This document shows, piece by piece, positions 8,562 through 15,710 of a DNA stretch of 64,000 nucleotides (its first letter is position 1; each line of letters opens with the position of its first letter). The notes beneath the pieces were generated by a model. It ran no database searches. It was not told where the DNA came from and worked only from the letters and a program-made list of their open reading frames with translations. Location: the NCBI GenBank assembly GCA_965246845.1, contig CBDFFR010000007.1, positions 34,479 through 98,478 of the forward strand, written 5' to 3'. Position numbers and translations under genes: made by a program. The DNA comes from JBBRMW01 sp965246845 (GTDB lineage Bacteria > Chloroflexota > Anaerolineae > Aggregatilineales > UBA2796).

Positions 8562-8603
8562 CTCTTAATCAATTGGTTGCGCGTTCGAGTCGCGCGGGAG
8601 GCA
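8562..8603 (+). other. tRNA-Lys(CTT) 3' half: attachment-site scar
   Basis: From position 8562 the sequence reads as the second half of a tRNA. The anticodon loop CTCTTAA has anticodon CTT at 8564-8566, followed by the 3' anticodon strand TCAAT and a five-base variable loop. The perfect T arm is GCGCG, TTCGAGT, CGCGC (8579-8595), and seven acceptor bases and a discriminator A end at 8603. The bases upstream of 8562 do not form the 5' half. This is the displaced 3' end left when an element integrates into a tRNA gene, with the crossover in or near the anticodon loop. It is not a working tRNA. Confidence 0.75.
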
Positions 8604-8613
8604 CTACTCAGGA

Positions 8614-8637
8614 GAACCCGATTAGTCGGGTTCTTTT
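8614..8637 (+). terminator. Intrinsic terminator of the former tRNA-Lys gene
   Basis: GAACCCGA (8614-8621) pairs with TCGGGTTC (8626-8633) across the loop TTAG and is followed by TTTT. It sits ten bases after the tRNA 3' end, so it is probably the native tRNA terminator and marks chromosomal DNA. Confidence 0.8.
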
Positions 8638-8755
8638 GCTTTATGGGTTGAGTGATACATGAGCGATTAGGCGGTCATATAGCTCGCTGTTACCACCTCC
8701 CGCCATAGGTCAAAGTGTTATTTGAGGATAAACCAAGGAGTTGTATTTTGCCATC

Positions 8756-8785
8756 TTGACATAGTTATAAAATGTCTAGTATTAT
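8756..8785 (+). promoter_or_regulatory. Promoter with overlapping PadR-type operator
   Basis: TTGACA (8756-8761) and TATTAT (8780-8785) are 18 bases apart. An inverted repeat GACAT (8758-8762) and ATGTC (8772-8776) lies between and over them, the kind of ATGT/ACAT palindrome PadR proteins bind. The -10 ends only seven bases before the ATG at 8793, so the message would have almost no leader. Confidence 0.6.
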
Positions 8786-8792
8786 AATATCT

Positions 8793-9428
8793 ATGGCAAG
8801 AAAATTTCAGCGCTCTCCATTAGCTTTGGCCGTCTTGACGCTCCTTCATGAAGAGCCGATGCACCCCTATCGAATGCAGCGGCTCATCAAGGATCGCAGC
8901 AAAGATCAGGTTATCAATGTCCGGCAGCGCGCCAGTCTCTATCAAACCATTGCGCAATTGCTACGTGCGGGATTGATTACTTTCTGGGAAACAACTCGGC
9001 ACGAAGGATTCCCGGAGCGAACACTCTATAAATTGACGGATGAAGGCCACCTCACCGCGTTGACATGGTTGCGCGATATGTTATCCACGCCAGCGCAGGA
9101 ATTTCCCGAATTCCCTGCCGCTGTCTCCTTACTTCCGCTGCTCACACCTGACGACGCCTTTCACCAATTACAAGTGCGAGAAGCCAGAGTCGCTGACCAG
9201 ATTGCCCATCTCGACGCAGAGGCGCACGACAGTGCGGCTGGATTATCCCGGCTGTACTTACTCGAAGCGGAGTATATGCGAACGGTTCTTGAAGCGGAAT
9301 TGAAGTGGGTTCGCGCAGTCATTGCTGATCTGCGAAGCGGCCAACTGACGTGGGGTCAGGAATGGATGCGACCATCGATGCTGCCAGATACTGAGTCATC
9401 CAATGATCATACACCGGACAAGGTTTAA
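8793..9428 (+). CDS. PadR-family transcriptional regulator
   Basis: The 211-residue protein has a PadR winged helix in its first 90 residues. It opens SPLALAVLTLLHEEPMHPYRM, has RASLYQTIAQLLRAGLI as the recognition part, and ERTLYKLTDEGH as the wing. The C-terminal half (about 100-200) is helical and fits the PadR dimerization domain. I chose the ATG at 8793, since the earlier ATG at 8772 lies inside the promoter. It is followed after 16 bases by a hydrolase gene, so the pair is probably one autoregulated operon responding to a small molecule. Confidence 0.85.
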   Translation: MARKFQRSPLALAVLTLLHEEPMHPYRMQRLIKDRSKDQVINVRQRASLYQTIAQLLRAGLITFWETTRHEGFPERTLYKLTDEGHLTALTWLRDMLSTPAQEFPEFPAAVSLLPLLTPDDAFHQLQVREARVADQIAHLDAEAHDSAAGLSRLYLLEAEYMRTVLEAELKWVRAVIADLRSGQLTWGQEWMRPSMLPDTESSNDHTPDKV

Positions 9429-9444
9429 CAAAGGAGAAATTGAG

Positions 9445-10368
9445 ATGAGAGCTACAACTATTGGTGCATCGATCGCGAGTGATCAGGCGCGCTTCACCAC
9501 AAACACCGTAATCTCAAAGGATGGTACGACCATTGGCTACCGCCAACTTGGTCATGGCCCCGCTTTGGTGATATTGCATGGCTCGATGTCCACCGGATAC
9601 TATCATCTTGAACTCGCGGAGGCGCTGGCCGATACCTTCACCATCATCCTGCCTGACCGCCGGGGCTTTGGCCTAAGCGCTTCATTCAACACCGATGGCG
9701 GCATTGAGAAGGACGTCGAAGACTTGGATGCGCTTCTCACCCAAACAGATGCTCACGATGTTTTTGGCGTGAGCGCCGGGGCAATTATCTGTCTTCGTGC
9801 AGCGCTTGACCTGCCTGCGATCCGTAGACTGGCTATCTACGAACCGCCCTTGTTCGCAAACAGTGCCAAATCGACTGCCATGATACATCGCTTCGATGCG
9901 GAGATGGCCCGGGGTAAGGTAGGTGCGGCGCTTACCACTGTCATGAAGGGTGCGCCATTGATCTCCGATATATTTAGCGCGTTGCCGCGCCCGCTCCTAG
10001 AATTCATGACCAACAAAATGCTCTCTTTCAACGCTAAAAACGGGTATCAGTCGTTTCGGGAACTGGCACCAACGCTTCATCACGATGGTCAGATCATCAG
10101 CGAAATGAGTGGACAGCAGGATAGCTTGGAAGCTATCCGCGCTGAGATGCTGATACTTGGCGGGAGCAAAAGCACTTCATTTTTGAAGGCTGGTCTCGAC
10201 AGTGTGGCGCAGGTTTTGCCTCGTGCCAAACGAGTGACGCTCTCTGGCCTCAACCACTCGTCTCCCTGGAATACAGATTTGCGCGGCAAACCTGCGCCTC
10301 TCGCGCAGGAATTGCGCCGCTTCTTTGCTTTGACAACAGATAATGATATTCGCTCGCGTAGTGGTTGA
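9445..10368 (+). CDS. Alpha/beta hydrolase
   Basis: The 307-residue product is an alpha/beta-fold hydrolase. It has the oxyanion strand VILHGSMSTG, the PDRRGFGLS loop and the nucleophile elbow FGVSAGAI with the catalytic Ser. GLNHSSPWN near the C-terminus carries the likely catalytic His. No signal peptide is visible. AAAGGAG eight bases upstream supports the ATG at 9445 over the earlier in-frame ATG at 9403, which overlaps padR. Its PadR neighbour suggests induction by a xenobiotic or aromatic ester, but the substrate cannot be told. Confidence 0.85.
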   Translation: MRATTIGASIASDQARFTTNTVISKDGTTIGYRQLGHGPALVILHGSMSTGYYHLELAEALADTFTIILPDRRGFGLSASFNTDGGIEKDVEDLDALLTQTDAHDVFGVSAGAIICLRAALDLPAIRRLAIYEPPLFANSAKSTAMIHRFDAEMARGKVGAALTTVMKGAPLISDIFSALPRPLLEFMTNKMLSFNAKNGYQSFRELAPTLHHDGQIISEMSGQQDSLEAIRAEMLILGGSKSTSFLKAGLDSVAQVLPRAKRVTLSGLNHSSPWNTDLRGKPAPLAQELRRFFALTTDNDIRSRSG

Positions 10369-10468
10369 ACTCATACGCAAGCGTAAATCGTAGTTCATCG
10401 GGCGACAGATCAGCATCCGCGAACGTGAACGCATGGCCGTTGTTGACTACAATCCCTACTGGAAACAT
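10355..10468 (-). pseudogene. Possible remnant of a metallopeptidase-like gene
   Basis: The minus strand beginning MFPVGIVVNNGH reads SPDELRFTLAYEFNHYASEYH. This looks like an ImmA/IrrE or M78-type peptidase segment (SPxELRFTLAHExxHY) with the first His of HExxH changed to Tyr. The reading then runs on antisense to the hydrolase gene. It is too short to name with certainty. Confidence 0.25.
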
Positions 10469-10503
10469 GGGTTGTAGATGCCCAAAGCGAATTATTATCA
10501 GAA

Positions 10504-10575
10504 TGGGCCAGCTAGGATTCGAACCTAGAACCAAACCGTTATGAGCGGTGCGCTCTGCCGTTGAGCTACAAGCCC
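10504..10575 (-). tRNA. tRNA-Met (CAT)
   Basis: On the minus strand the 72 bases fold as a tRNA. The T loop is GGTTCGAATCC, the anticodon loop CTCATAA gives CAT, the D arm is AGCTCAACGGCAGAGC, and the discriminator is A with no encoded CCA. One acceptor pair is a T-T mismatch. It may be elongator tRNA-Met or tRNA-Ile2 read with lysidine; the absence of the initiator-type C1 mismatch argues against an initiator. Confidence 0.9.
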
Positions 10576-10582
10576 GGAGAGG

Positions 10583-10656
10583 AGCGGCTGATGGGATTCG
10601 AACCCATGACATATAGCTTGGAAGGCTATCGTTCTACCAGACTGAACTACAGCCGC
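10583..10656 (-). tRNA. tRNA-Gly (TCC)
   Basis: The 74-base minus-strand tRNA has acceptor arms GCGGCTG and CAGCCGC, anticodon loop CTTCCAA (TCC) and T arm GGGTTCGAATCCC. The discriminator is T, usual for bacterial tRNA-Gly. It lies seven bases upstream of tRNA-Met and is probably cotranscribed with it. Confidence 0.93.
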
Positions 10657-10730
10657 GCCTGACCTCAATCGTACTTTCTACGTGCCGCGCTGTCAAGCGT
10701 CAGGGTAGACGCGCGGCGATGGGTTTGGGT

Positions 10731-10755
10731 GGGCGGACACACGGTCCGCCGCTAC
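10731..10755. repeat. REP-like palindrome, GTAG-headed
   Basis: GGCGGAC (10732-10738) pairs with GTCCGCC (10744-10750), followed by GCTAC, so the minus strand reads GTAGC then the hairpin. The same layout (GTAG, then a GC-rich hairpin) recurs at 28305, 31872 and 31912. It lies between the tRNA pair and the flavoprotein gene. Confidence 0.5.
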
Positions 10756-10771
10756 AGGAAACCCGCGCATG

Positions 10772-12253
10772 TCACATATCCTTGCGTTCCCATTCCACGC
10801 CACGAATCGGGTTAAGCGCGAGCCATTCCTGCGAGATGGTGATGATCCCCAGTTTGCGGATGAGTTCGCGGGCGGCCAGCCCGACAATCGCGGCGTAGGT
10901 CGGGTACGCGAGTTCGACATCGGCAAGCTGTTCGACCTTCATCCCGGCGGCCATGCCCGTCGCGATAAGCTGCACGACTTCGACGGCCTGCTCCCCGACA
11001 ACGTGTGCGCCCAAAATAAGGTGTGAGTCGCGCTCGACGATCAGCTTGCAGAAGCCTTCGGTGTAGCCGTCGATCACCGCGCGGTCGAGGTCAGCGTAGG
11101 GGACGTGCGCCACCACCGGGTCACGCCCGCCGTCGCGCGCCTGCGCTTCGGTCATGCCGACGCCGCCATATTCGGGGTCGGTGAAGCCACCATGCGGCAC
11201 GAGGCGCGACTGCGCGGGACGGTCGGATTTGCCATCGGCGATGAGCGCATTTTCGGCGGCGACGCGCGCCTGATAGCTGGCCGTCTGCACCAGCATGATC
11301 CGCCCGGTGATGTCCCCGGCGGCATAGATATTCGGCGCGGTCGTGCGCAGGTAGTCATCGGTTTTGATATAGCTGCGCTCGACTTCGACGCCCGCTTTAT
11401 CCAAGCCCAGATCGGGGGTATTGCCCGGCCAGCCGACCGCGACGACCACCGCTTCGACGTCCAGCGTTTCGGGTTTGCCATCGAGCGTGTAGGTGAGCGT
11501 CAGACCGCCTTCGCGCTTCTCGACCTTCTCCACGCCCTTGATCCCGGTGATCATCTCGATGCCGTGCCGCCCAAACGAGCGCTTGACCTGTTCCGCGACC
11601 GACTCATCTTCGGTGATGAGGATACGCTGCGCGGCGTCCATGATCGTCACCTTCGCGCCGAACGCGGAGAAGACCGATCCGAGCTGGCAGCCCGTCGCGC
11701 CTGCGCCGATGATCGCTATCGAGGCGGGCAGCTTCTTGAGCGTCCAAACGTCGCTATGCGTGAGCGTGAATTCCGAACCGGGGAAGGGCAAGCGCTTCGC
11801 AGAGCCACCCGCCGAGATGACGAACTTATCCGCGCGCAGGCTGCGCCCATTGGGGAGCGCGACGGTGTGCGGGTCCGTGAAGCGGGCGGAGCCGACGCCG
11901 TAGAGCGCCTCTACGCCGACATCGGAAAGGTGCGCGATGAGCTGCTTCTTCTCCTGCAACTGGTAGACCACCTGCTGCGTGCGGTCGATGACCTGCGCGA
12001 AGTCGATGGTTGGTGGCTCCGAGAGGAGGCCGTAGGCCGCGAACTGGCGCGCGTCGCGCATCAGACGGGCAGCTTTGGCGAGGACCCGCGTGGGGGCGCA
12101 GCCGTCGTTGGTGCAGGTCCCGCCCATGATCGCACGTTCAATGATGGCGGTTTTCGCGCCGAGTTCGCGCGCCCTGAGCGCCGCCGTCACGCCTGCGGGT
12201 CCGCCGCCGATGATGATGAGGTCGAATTGTTGCTCTTGCGCCGCTGCCGCCAT
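10772..12253 (-). CDS. MerA/dihydrolipoamide-dehydrogenase-like flavoprotein
   Basis: This 493-residue protein is a class I pyridine nucleotide-disulfide oxidoreductase. FAD binding is seen at FDLIIIGGGPAGVTAA near the N-terminus, and the redox disulfide in GGTCTNDGCAPTRVL (Cys-x4-Cys). NAD(P)H is bound at SIAIIGAGATGCQLG near residue 170, and the second FAD motif is NIYAAGDIT. The dimer domain ends in ELAYPTYAAI where lipoamide dehydrogenases have the His-Pro-Thr-x-x-Glu dyad, so that catalytic His is missing. No C-terminal Cys pair for mercury is present. I chose the ATG at 12253 with AAGGAAG upstream. It likely reduces a quinone, thiol or metal substrate; the true substrate is unknown. Confidence 0.82.
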   Translation of the reverse strand: MAAAAQEQQFDLIIIGGGPAGVTAALRARELGAKTAIIERAIMGGTCTNDGCAPTRVLAKAARLMRDARQFAAYGLLSEPPTIDFAQVIDRTQQVVYQLQEKKQLIAHLSDVGVEALYGVGSARFTDPHTVALPNGRSLRADKFVISAGGSAKRLPFPGSEFTLTHSDVWTLKKLPASIAIIGAGATGCQLGSVFSAFGAKVTIMDAAQRILITEDESVAEQVKRSFGRHGIEMITGIKGVEKVEKREGGLTLTYTLDGKPETLDVEAVVVAVGWPGNTPDLGLDKAGVEVERSYIKTDDYLRTTAPNIYAAGDITGRIMLVQTASYQARVAAENALIADGKSDRPAQSRLVPHGGFTDPEYGGVGMTEAQARDGGRDPVVAHVPYADLDRAVIDGYTEGFCKLIVERDSHLILGAHVVGEQAVEVVQLIATGMAAGMKVEQLADVELAYPTYAAIVGLAARELIRKLGIITISQEWLALNPIRGVEWERKDM

Positions 12254-12329
12254 TGCATGACTTCCTTTGTATTTGGCAGTAGAATCATAGTTGACTACGA
12301 AGGCTGTTTGCAATTTTGAGGGAGTGGAA

Positions 12330-12845
12330 ATGAGCCTCTATTTCGATGGCTTCTTTGCTTGTGATTTGAAACCGGGCGTACCACAGAATGTAATCGATGT
12401 CTTGAAATACATGACACGAAAGGAAGATTATGAGTTTTCTTCCGTACCGAACCATAAGTTTTTTGAGACGGATGGATGGCGCGATTTTTTACGGATTACG
12501 GCTGAATCTCAACAGTATGCGGTTGCTCCTGGTTTGGTTTTTAGCGATTTACAATTGCATGAGCATTATAGCCAAGAAAATCGTCAAAATGTTTTGGGAT
12601 ATACCTTGAGCTTCCGGCGTACCATGCACGATGATGTTGAATGTTATGTTCACTGGCATGATTTTCTTGCGTGGATTGTCCAATATAGCGACACTGACGG
12701 TTTTATCGGCTATTTACGAGAGCAATATAGCTTCATCCCGCAGCTCTTCTACTTCAAAAAAGGTCAGGTCTTCATTGCGAAGGATACTTTAGCATCAGGG
12801 TATTGGGAACTGGAAAGTGGACGAAAATACACCGATGTCCCTTGA
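12330..12845 (+). CDS. Unknown protein heading the mini alpha-CTD operon
   Basis: The 171-residue product starts MSLYFDGFFACDLKPG after a GGGAG site. It is soluble, rich in aromatic residues (YVHWHDFLAWIV) and has no motif I recognise. Base composition is clearly more AT-rich than the neighbouring housekeeping genes, a sign of recent acquisition. Its stop overlaps the start of the first alpha-CTD-like mini-gene by 11 bases, so the four genes to 13482 look like one operon. A role as an effector or immunity partner is possible, but nothing in the sequence proves it. Confidence 0.7.
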   Translation: MSLYFDGFFACDLKPGVPQNVIDVLKYMTRKEDYEFSSVPNHKFFETDGWRDFLRITAESQQYAVAPGLVFSDLQLHEHYSQENRQNVLGYTLSFRRTMHDDVECYVHWHDFLAWIVQYSDTDGFIGYLREQYSFIPQLFYFKKGQVFIAKDTLASGYWELESGRKYTDVP

Positions 12846-13039
12846 TGAGTTTGATGTTCCTGAGAAGTGCCGTGATCATTTGAAAGCAGTGAATTTTAAG
12901 ACTATCCGCGAAGTCGCAGAGTGGCTCTGGCTATACGAAAAATTTTCCAAATGGTGGTACGGTTAATATTCGTCTAAGTGCTGCTTGCCTCAGTGAAATA
13001 GAAGCTGAACTTATCAAGCTCGGGTTTCTCATAGGATGA
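12835..13039 (+). pseudogene. Alpha-CTD-like mini-gene 1, frameshifted
   Basis: The frame starts MSLDEFDVPEKCRDHLKAV and matches the two following mini-genes, but runs into TAA at about residue 44. One base out of frame the homology resumes, reading GGTVNIRLSAACLSEIEAEL then IKLGFLIG up to the TGA at 13037-13039. The whole unit is 205 bases, one more than a multiple of three. The slip is near the A/T runs at about 12941-12957. It is either a broken copy, a programmed shift or a sequencing error. The four-base gap to the next ATG suggests the unit was once translated to the end. Confidence 0.65.
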
Positions 13040-13043
13040 AACG

Positions 13044-13271
13044 ATGGAGTTGAATGACCTATCCATATCCGATGATTGTCTTGATGACCTGAAATCAAGC
13101 GGAATTATGACTGTTGAAGAGATCATCGATTTTTTTGATGTTCTTCAAAAAGTCAGTCGCTTTGGTGGAATAATGATTAACTCTCGCATCCCAATAGAAT
13201 GTATTACCGAAGCTGAAAAAGCACTTACACGCTTGGGATTAATAGAAGGGAATTCAAGTGACTTTGGATGA
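13044..13271 (+). CDS. RNA polymerase alpha-CTD-like mini-protein 2
   Basis: The 75-residue product reads MELNDLSISDDCLDDLKSSG, then IMTVEEIIDFF, and ends EAEKALTRLGLIEG. This is the layout of the C-terminal domain of RpoA in this same window (LDLSVRVFNSLKRTGITTVG, then LTELEERLQEKGY): a first helix, a short turn with TV-E, and a closing helix-hairpin-helix. It lacks the N-terminal dimerization domain, so it could only be a free alpha-CTD-like module. It overlaps the next mini-gene by 14 bases. DNA contact or interference with RNA polymerase is an inference. Confidence 0.65.
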   Translation: MELNDLSISDDCLDDLKSSGIMTVEEIIDFFDVLQKVSRFGGIMINSRIPIECITEAEKALTRLGLIEGNSSDFG

Positions 13272-13482
13272 ATTGAACATCAGCAGTGAGTGTCGCGAAA
13301 TGTTGAAGAACACCGGATTTTCTATGGTGGACGAGATTGTAGAGTTTATGGAACGTCTCGTGGTTGACCCAAGTACGTTCCCTGCTCGCACCGTGAAACT
13401 TGGCTGCTTTCGGGAAGTAAAGAAAGAATTACAAAGTGTCGGGCTTTGGACTGCTCCAAAATTCTTGGATGTGGACGAATAG
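13258..13482 (+). CDS. RNA polymerase alpha-CTD-like mini-protein 3
   Basis: The 74-residue product starts MTLDELNISSECREMLKNTG, continues FSMVDEIVEFMERL and closes with CFREVKKELQSVGLW. It is a paralogue of the two mini-genes before it, with the same helix, turn and helix-hairpin-helix order as the RpoA C-terminal domain. The 14-base overlap with the gene upstream suggests coupled translation. A short tail (TAPKFLDVDE) is acidic. No separate promoter is seen. Confidence 0.65.
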   Translation: MTLDELNISSECREMLKNTGFSMVDEIVEFMERLVVDPSTFPARTVKLGCFREVKKELQSVGLWTAPKFLDVDE

Positions 13483-14138
13483 GAGTGGTTGGATCAAATG
13501 CGGCTACGCTGCGGGCAAGGCTTCCGGCTCCGTCCATTCCTCGACCATTACCTAATTGATATAATATTATGGGTTCAACCTAATCCGGCTCCATTACGCC
13601 GGGTGTTGCAGTAATAGGCTTAGGCGGCGGAGCGATTTCTTGAGCGATCTGGACTTCGATTTGTTGGTTGCCGCTATAGGAGTGACCACGCGGTGGTGAA
13701 AACATCCACCCTGTGAATTTCATCCATTTGCTATCCATTCCTTGAAAGTCCAGCGTTCTATCGGAGGTGAGTATTCTCGTAGCATTGTTGGGCTGAGAAT
13801 GATAGATAATTAGGTCGACCACCCATCCATTAATATCTTTTAGCTCATATACGTAACAACAAACAAAACTAGGCGTCGTTAGACTACCGCGTGGATTTTG
13901 GTTCGTGACAACGAAGTGACCTGTAACGGTCACTTGCCGCGAGCCAAGTTTTGCTGCTCCCGTGTTCACCACCGACATTAAAAGAGAGGTATCCGATGGA
14001 GCGGGAACGACATGAAATGAGTTTACGTAAAAGACGCCCTCTCGGTCGCGCCGACCCGAAAGCACAACCCACCGCCCCGCCAAGTCCTGCCAGACGGCAT
14101 TGTATATCGCGAACTTTGGATAGTTTCTAAAGTAATCT

Positions 14139-15129
14139 ACGTCTGATGTGGAATGAATTTGGCGAAAAGGGGAATGGGACGCAAGATTGAAGGTACCCCT
14201 ACAGTCAATCGGACCCATTCCCATGACAAGTATAGACCTGGAAACGCTTTTGACCACGCTGTACGTGCTGGTAGACGACTGGTATCAAACAGAGGGACGG
14301 CATCTGCTAAAGGGTAAGACAGGCGCAAAAGCGCAGTTCAGCGACAGCGAATTGTTGACATTGCTGCTGGCGCATGATTTTGTGCCATATCCGGGCGAAA
14401 CGCAGTATGTGGCATACATGCGTGCCAACCATCTGGACCTGTTTCCTAAGCTGGTGGACCAGAGCCAGTACAATCGACGCGGGCGAGCCTTACAAGCGGT
14501 GGTGGAAGCACTACGGCAAGCGTGGTTGGGGATGTTGGGTGGGTATACCTGCGAGTGCCTGCTGCTGGATACCAAACCTGTCCCGGTGGTAGGCTACAAA
14601 CGGTCCAAAACACATAGTGACTTTGCAGGGTATGCCGGGTATGGTCAGTGTGCGGCGCGTAAGCTGCACTACTTCGGCTTCAAACTCGTGCTGCTGAGTA
14701 CCTGCGACGGTCTGCCCGTCGTCTACGACCTGGTGGCTGCCAACACCGACGAACGTCTTGCTGCCGAGAGTGTTCTGTACCGTGTCAACGACTGTGACAT
14801 CCTGGCCGACAAGGGCTTTCTTGGCGCGGATTGGCAAGCCAGCATTGCCGATGAAACCGGCAACTGTGTCCTCACTCCCAAACGCGCCAACCAGTCCCAA
14901 CAAAATCATCCGCTACTCGACGCCGCGCTGGGCAGTTTACGTGAACGCATCGAAGGCGTCTTTCACCAACTCCAGAACACAGGGCGCAACCTTGAGCGCT
15001 TGCTTGCTAAAACGGTAGCTGGCTTGACCGCTCGCATCACCCTCAAAGTCACCTGTTTGGTTCTCAAGCGCTTGCTTGCCCGTGACTTTGCCTTTGACCT
15101 CCAAACCTTTTCCATTTCACATTAGACGT
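14139..15129 (+). mobile_element. Complete IS982-type insertion sequence, 991 bp
   Basis: The ends are imperfect inverted repeats. The left begins ACGTCTGATGTGGAATG (14139-14155) and the right, read inward, ACGTCTAATGTGAAATG (15129-15113), with two mismatches. The flanks carry a direct repeat AATCT (14134-14138 and 15130-15134) as target duplication. One intact transposase gene fills the element. Near-perfect ends and an intact gene point to a recent insertion that may still be active. Confidence 0.85.
14223..15125 (+). CDS. IS982-family transposase
   Basis: The 300-residue protein has the IS982 layout. A helical N-terminal region (FSDSELLTLLLAHDF) precedes the first catalytic Asp in CLLLDTKPVPVVGYKR, a second in CDILADKGFLGADWQ, and a late Glu in RERIEGVFHQLQN, giving a DDE triad. 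Length matches the family, near 280-300. I chose the ATG at 14223; the in-frame start at 14187 adds residues with no homology. The stop overlaps the right inverted repeat, as is common in this family. Confidence 0.85.
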   Translation: MTSIDLETLLTTLYVLVDDWYQTEGRHLLKGKTGAKAQFSDSELLTLLLAHDFVPYPGETQYVAYMRANHLDLFPKLVDQSQYNRRGRALQAVVEALRQAWLGMLGGYTCECLLLDTKPVPVVGYKRSKTHSDFAGYAGYGQCAARKLHYFGFKLVLLSTCDGLPVVYDLVAANTDERLAAESVLYRVNDCDILADKGFLGADWQASIADETGNCVLTPKRANQSQQNHPLLDAALGSLRERIEGVFHQLQNTGRNLERLLAKTVAGLTARITLKVTCLVLKRLLARDFAFDLQTFSISH

Positions 15130-15710
15130 AATCTGGTATTCTGGTCATGGTTTCTTGAATGGAGGCATTTTGAGGGCGGTTCTCTGCAAGCCACTTTTGT
15201 TTATATATGGTGTAGAGGTTTTCAGTGTCAAAAGACAAACGCACATTGTTGCCTTGAGAATCAATGAGGTGATATTCCATCGGTTGTCGAGCAGTTTGAT
15301 AATCCCGGTTGGGCGAACCTCCTCCACGGTCAGGACCACAATTTACTGTTGGAAAGACCTCGCCAACGAGCGTAACGTCTGCTTCACTGATGAACGCAGG
15401 AGAAGGCGTAATAGTGCTGGTCGATGTTGGGGGAAGTGTTCCCCGGAAAACAGTCGCAACAATGCCTGTTGCACCGAAGGTCGTAAATGAATAAGGTGTT
15501 GCTCTTCCAACCGTAAATTGACATGCCACCTGCGCAAAAACACTGCTCACTTGTTTTACATTGAGCAGCAGAAGGCTGAACACTACGCCAACACTGAACG
15601 ACATAACACAAATATTCTTGATTTGAGGTTTCCGTAGCATAATGCCGCCTCATCATTCAATTTACACAAATACATCGTAGTTGCAAAATGGGTCGCGCAA
15701 GCCATGACCT

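Larger units (their letters stand above)
1347..8603 (-). mobile_element. Plasmid-like integrative and mobilizable element, right end at tRNA-Lys
   Basis: Seven genes in a row on the minus strand code for plasmid functions. These are ParM-like segregation actin, ParR-like partner, HU-like protein, MobC-like ribbon-helix-helix protein, an unknown small protein, a relaxase and a primase-helicase. The right boundary is set by the 3' half of a tRNA-Lys(CTT) gene at 8562-8603 followed by its terminator. That is the scar expected on the distal side of an insertion into the 3' end of a tRNA. The left boundary is not certain: degraded insertion-sequence DNA begins at about 1350, and no integrase is visible, so the element may continue left of the window. 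Replication and mobilization genes without conjugation pore genes suggest a mobilizable element. Confidence 0.7.
13580..15640 (-). pseudogene. Secreted or anchored protein gene split by an IS982-type insertion
   Basis: Two minus-strand pieces are one gene. The 5' piece (15640 down to 15130) starts with a signal-type segment (KNICVMSFSVGVVFSLLLL) and a Thr/Ser/Pro-rich linker, and ends TRIPDYV at the insertion. The 3' piece (about 14138 down to 13580) resumes DYFRNYPKFAIYNAVW and ends in a Pro-rich tail. Removing the element at 14139-15129 and one copy of the 5-base target duplication AATCT rejoins them in frame as TRIPDYFRNYPKF, giving about 354 residues. The family is not recognised; the C-terminal half is beta-rich (GRWVVLSG, QVTVTGHFVV). 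Confidence 0.8.

Noticed and set aside
10250..10612. Minus-strand frame of 120 codons
   Set aside because: It passes through two tRNA genes and the hydrolase end. Only a short middle part resembles a peptidase, listed separately as a weak remnant.
11105..12319. Plus-strand frame of 404 codons
   Set aside because: It is the exact antisense of the MerA-like flavoprotein gene, whose motifs are certain. High-GC codon use keeps the opposite strand open.
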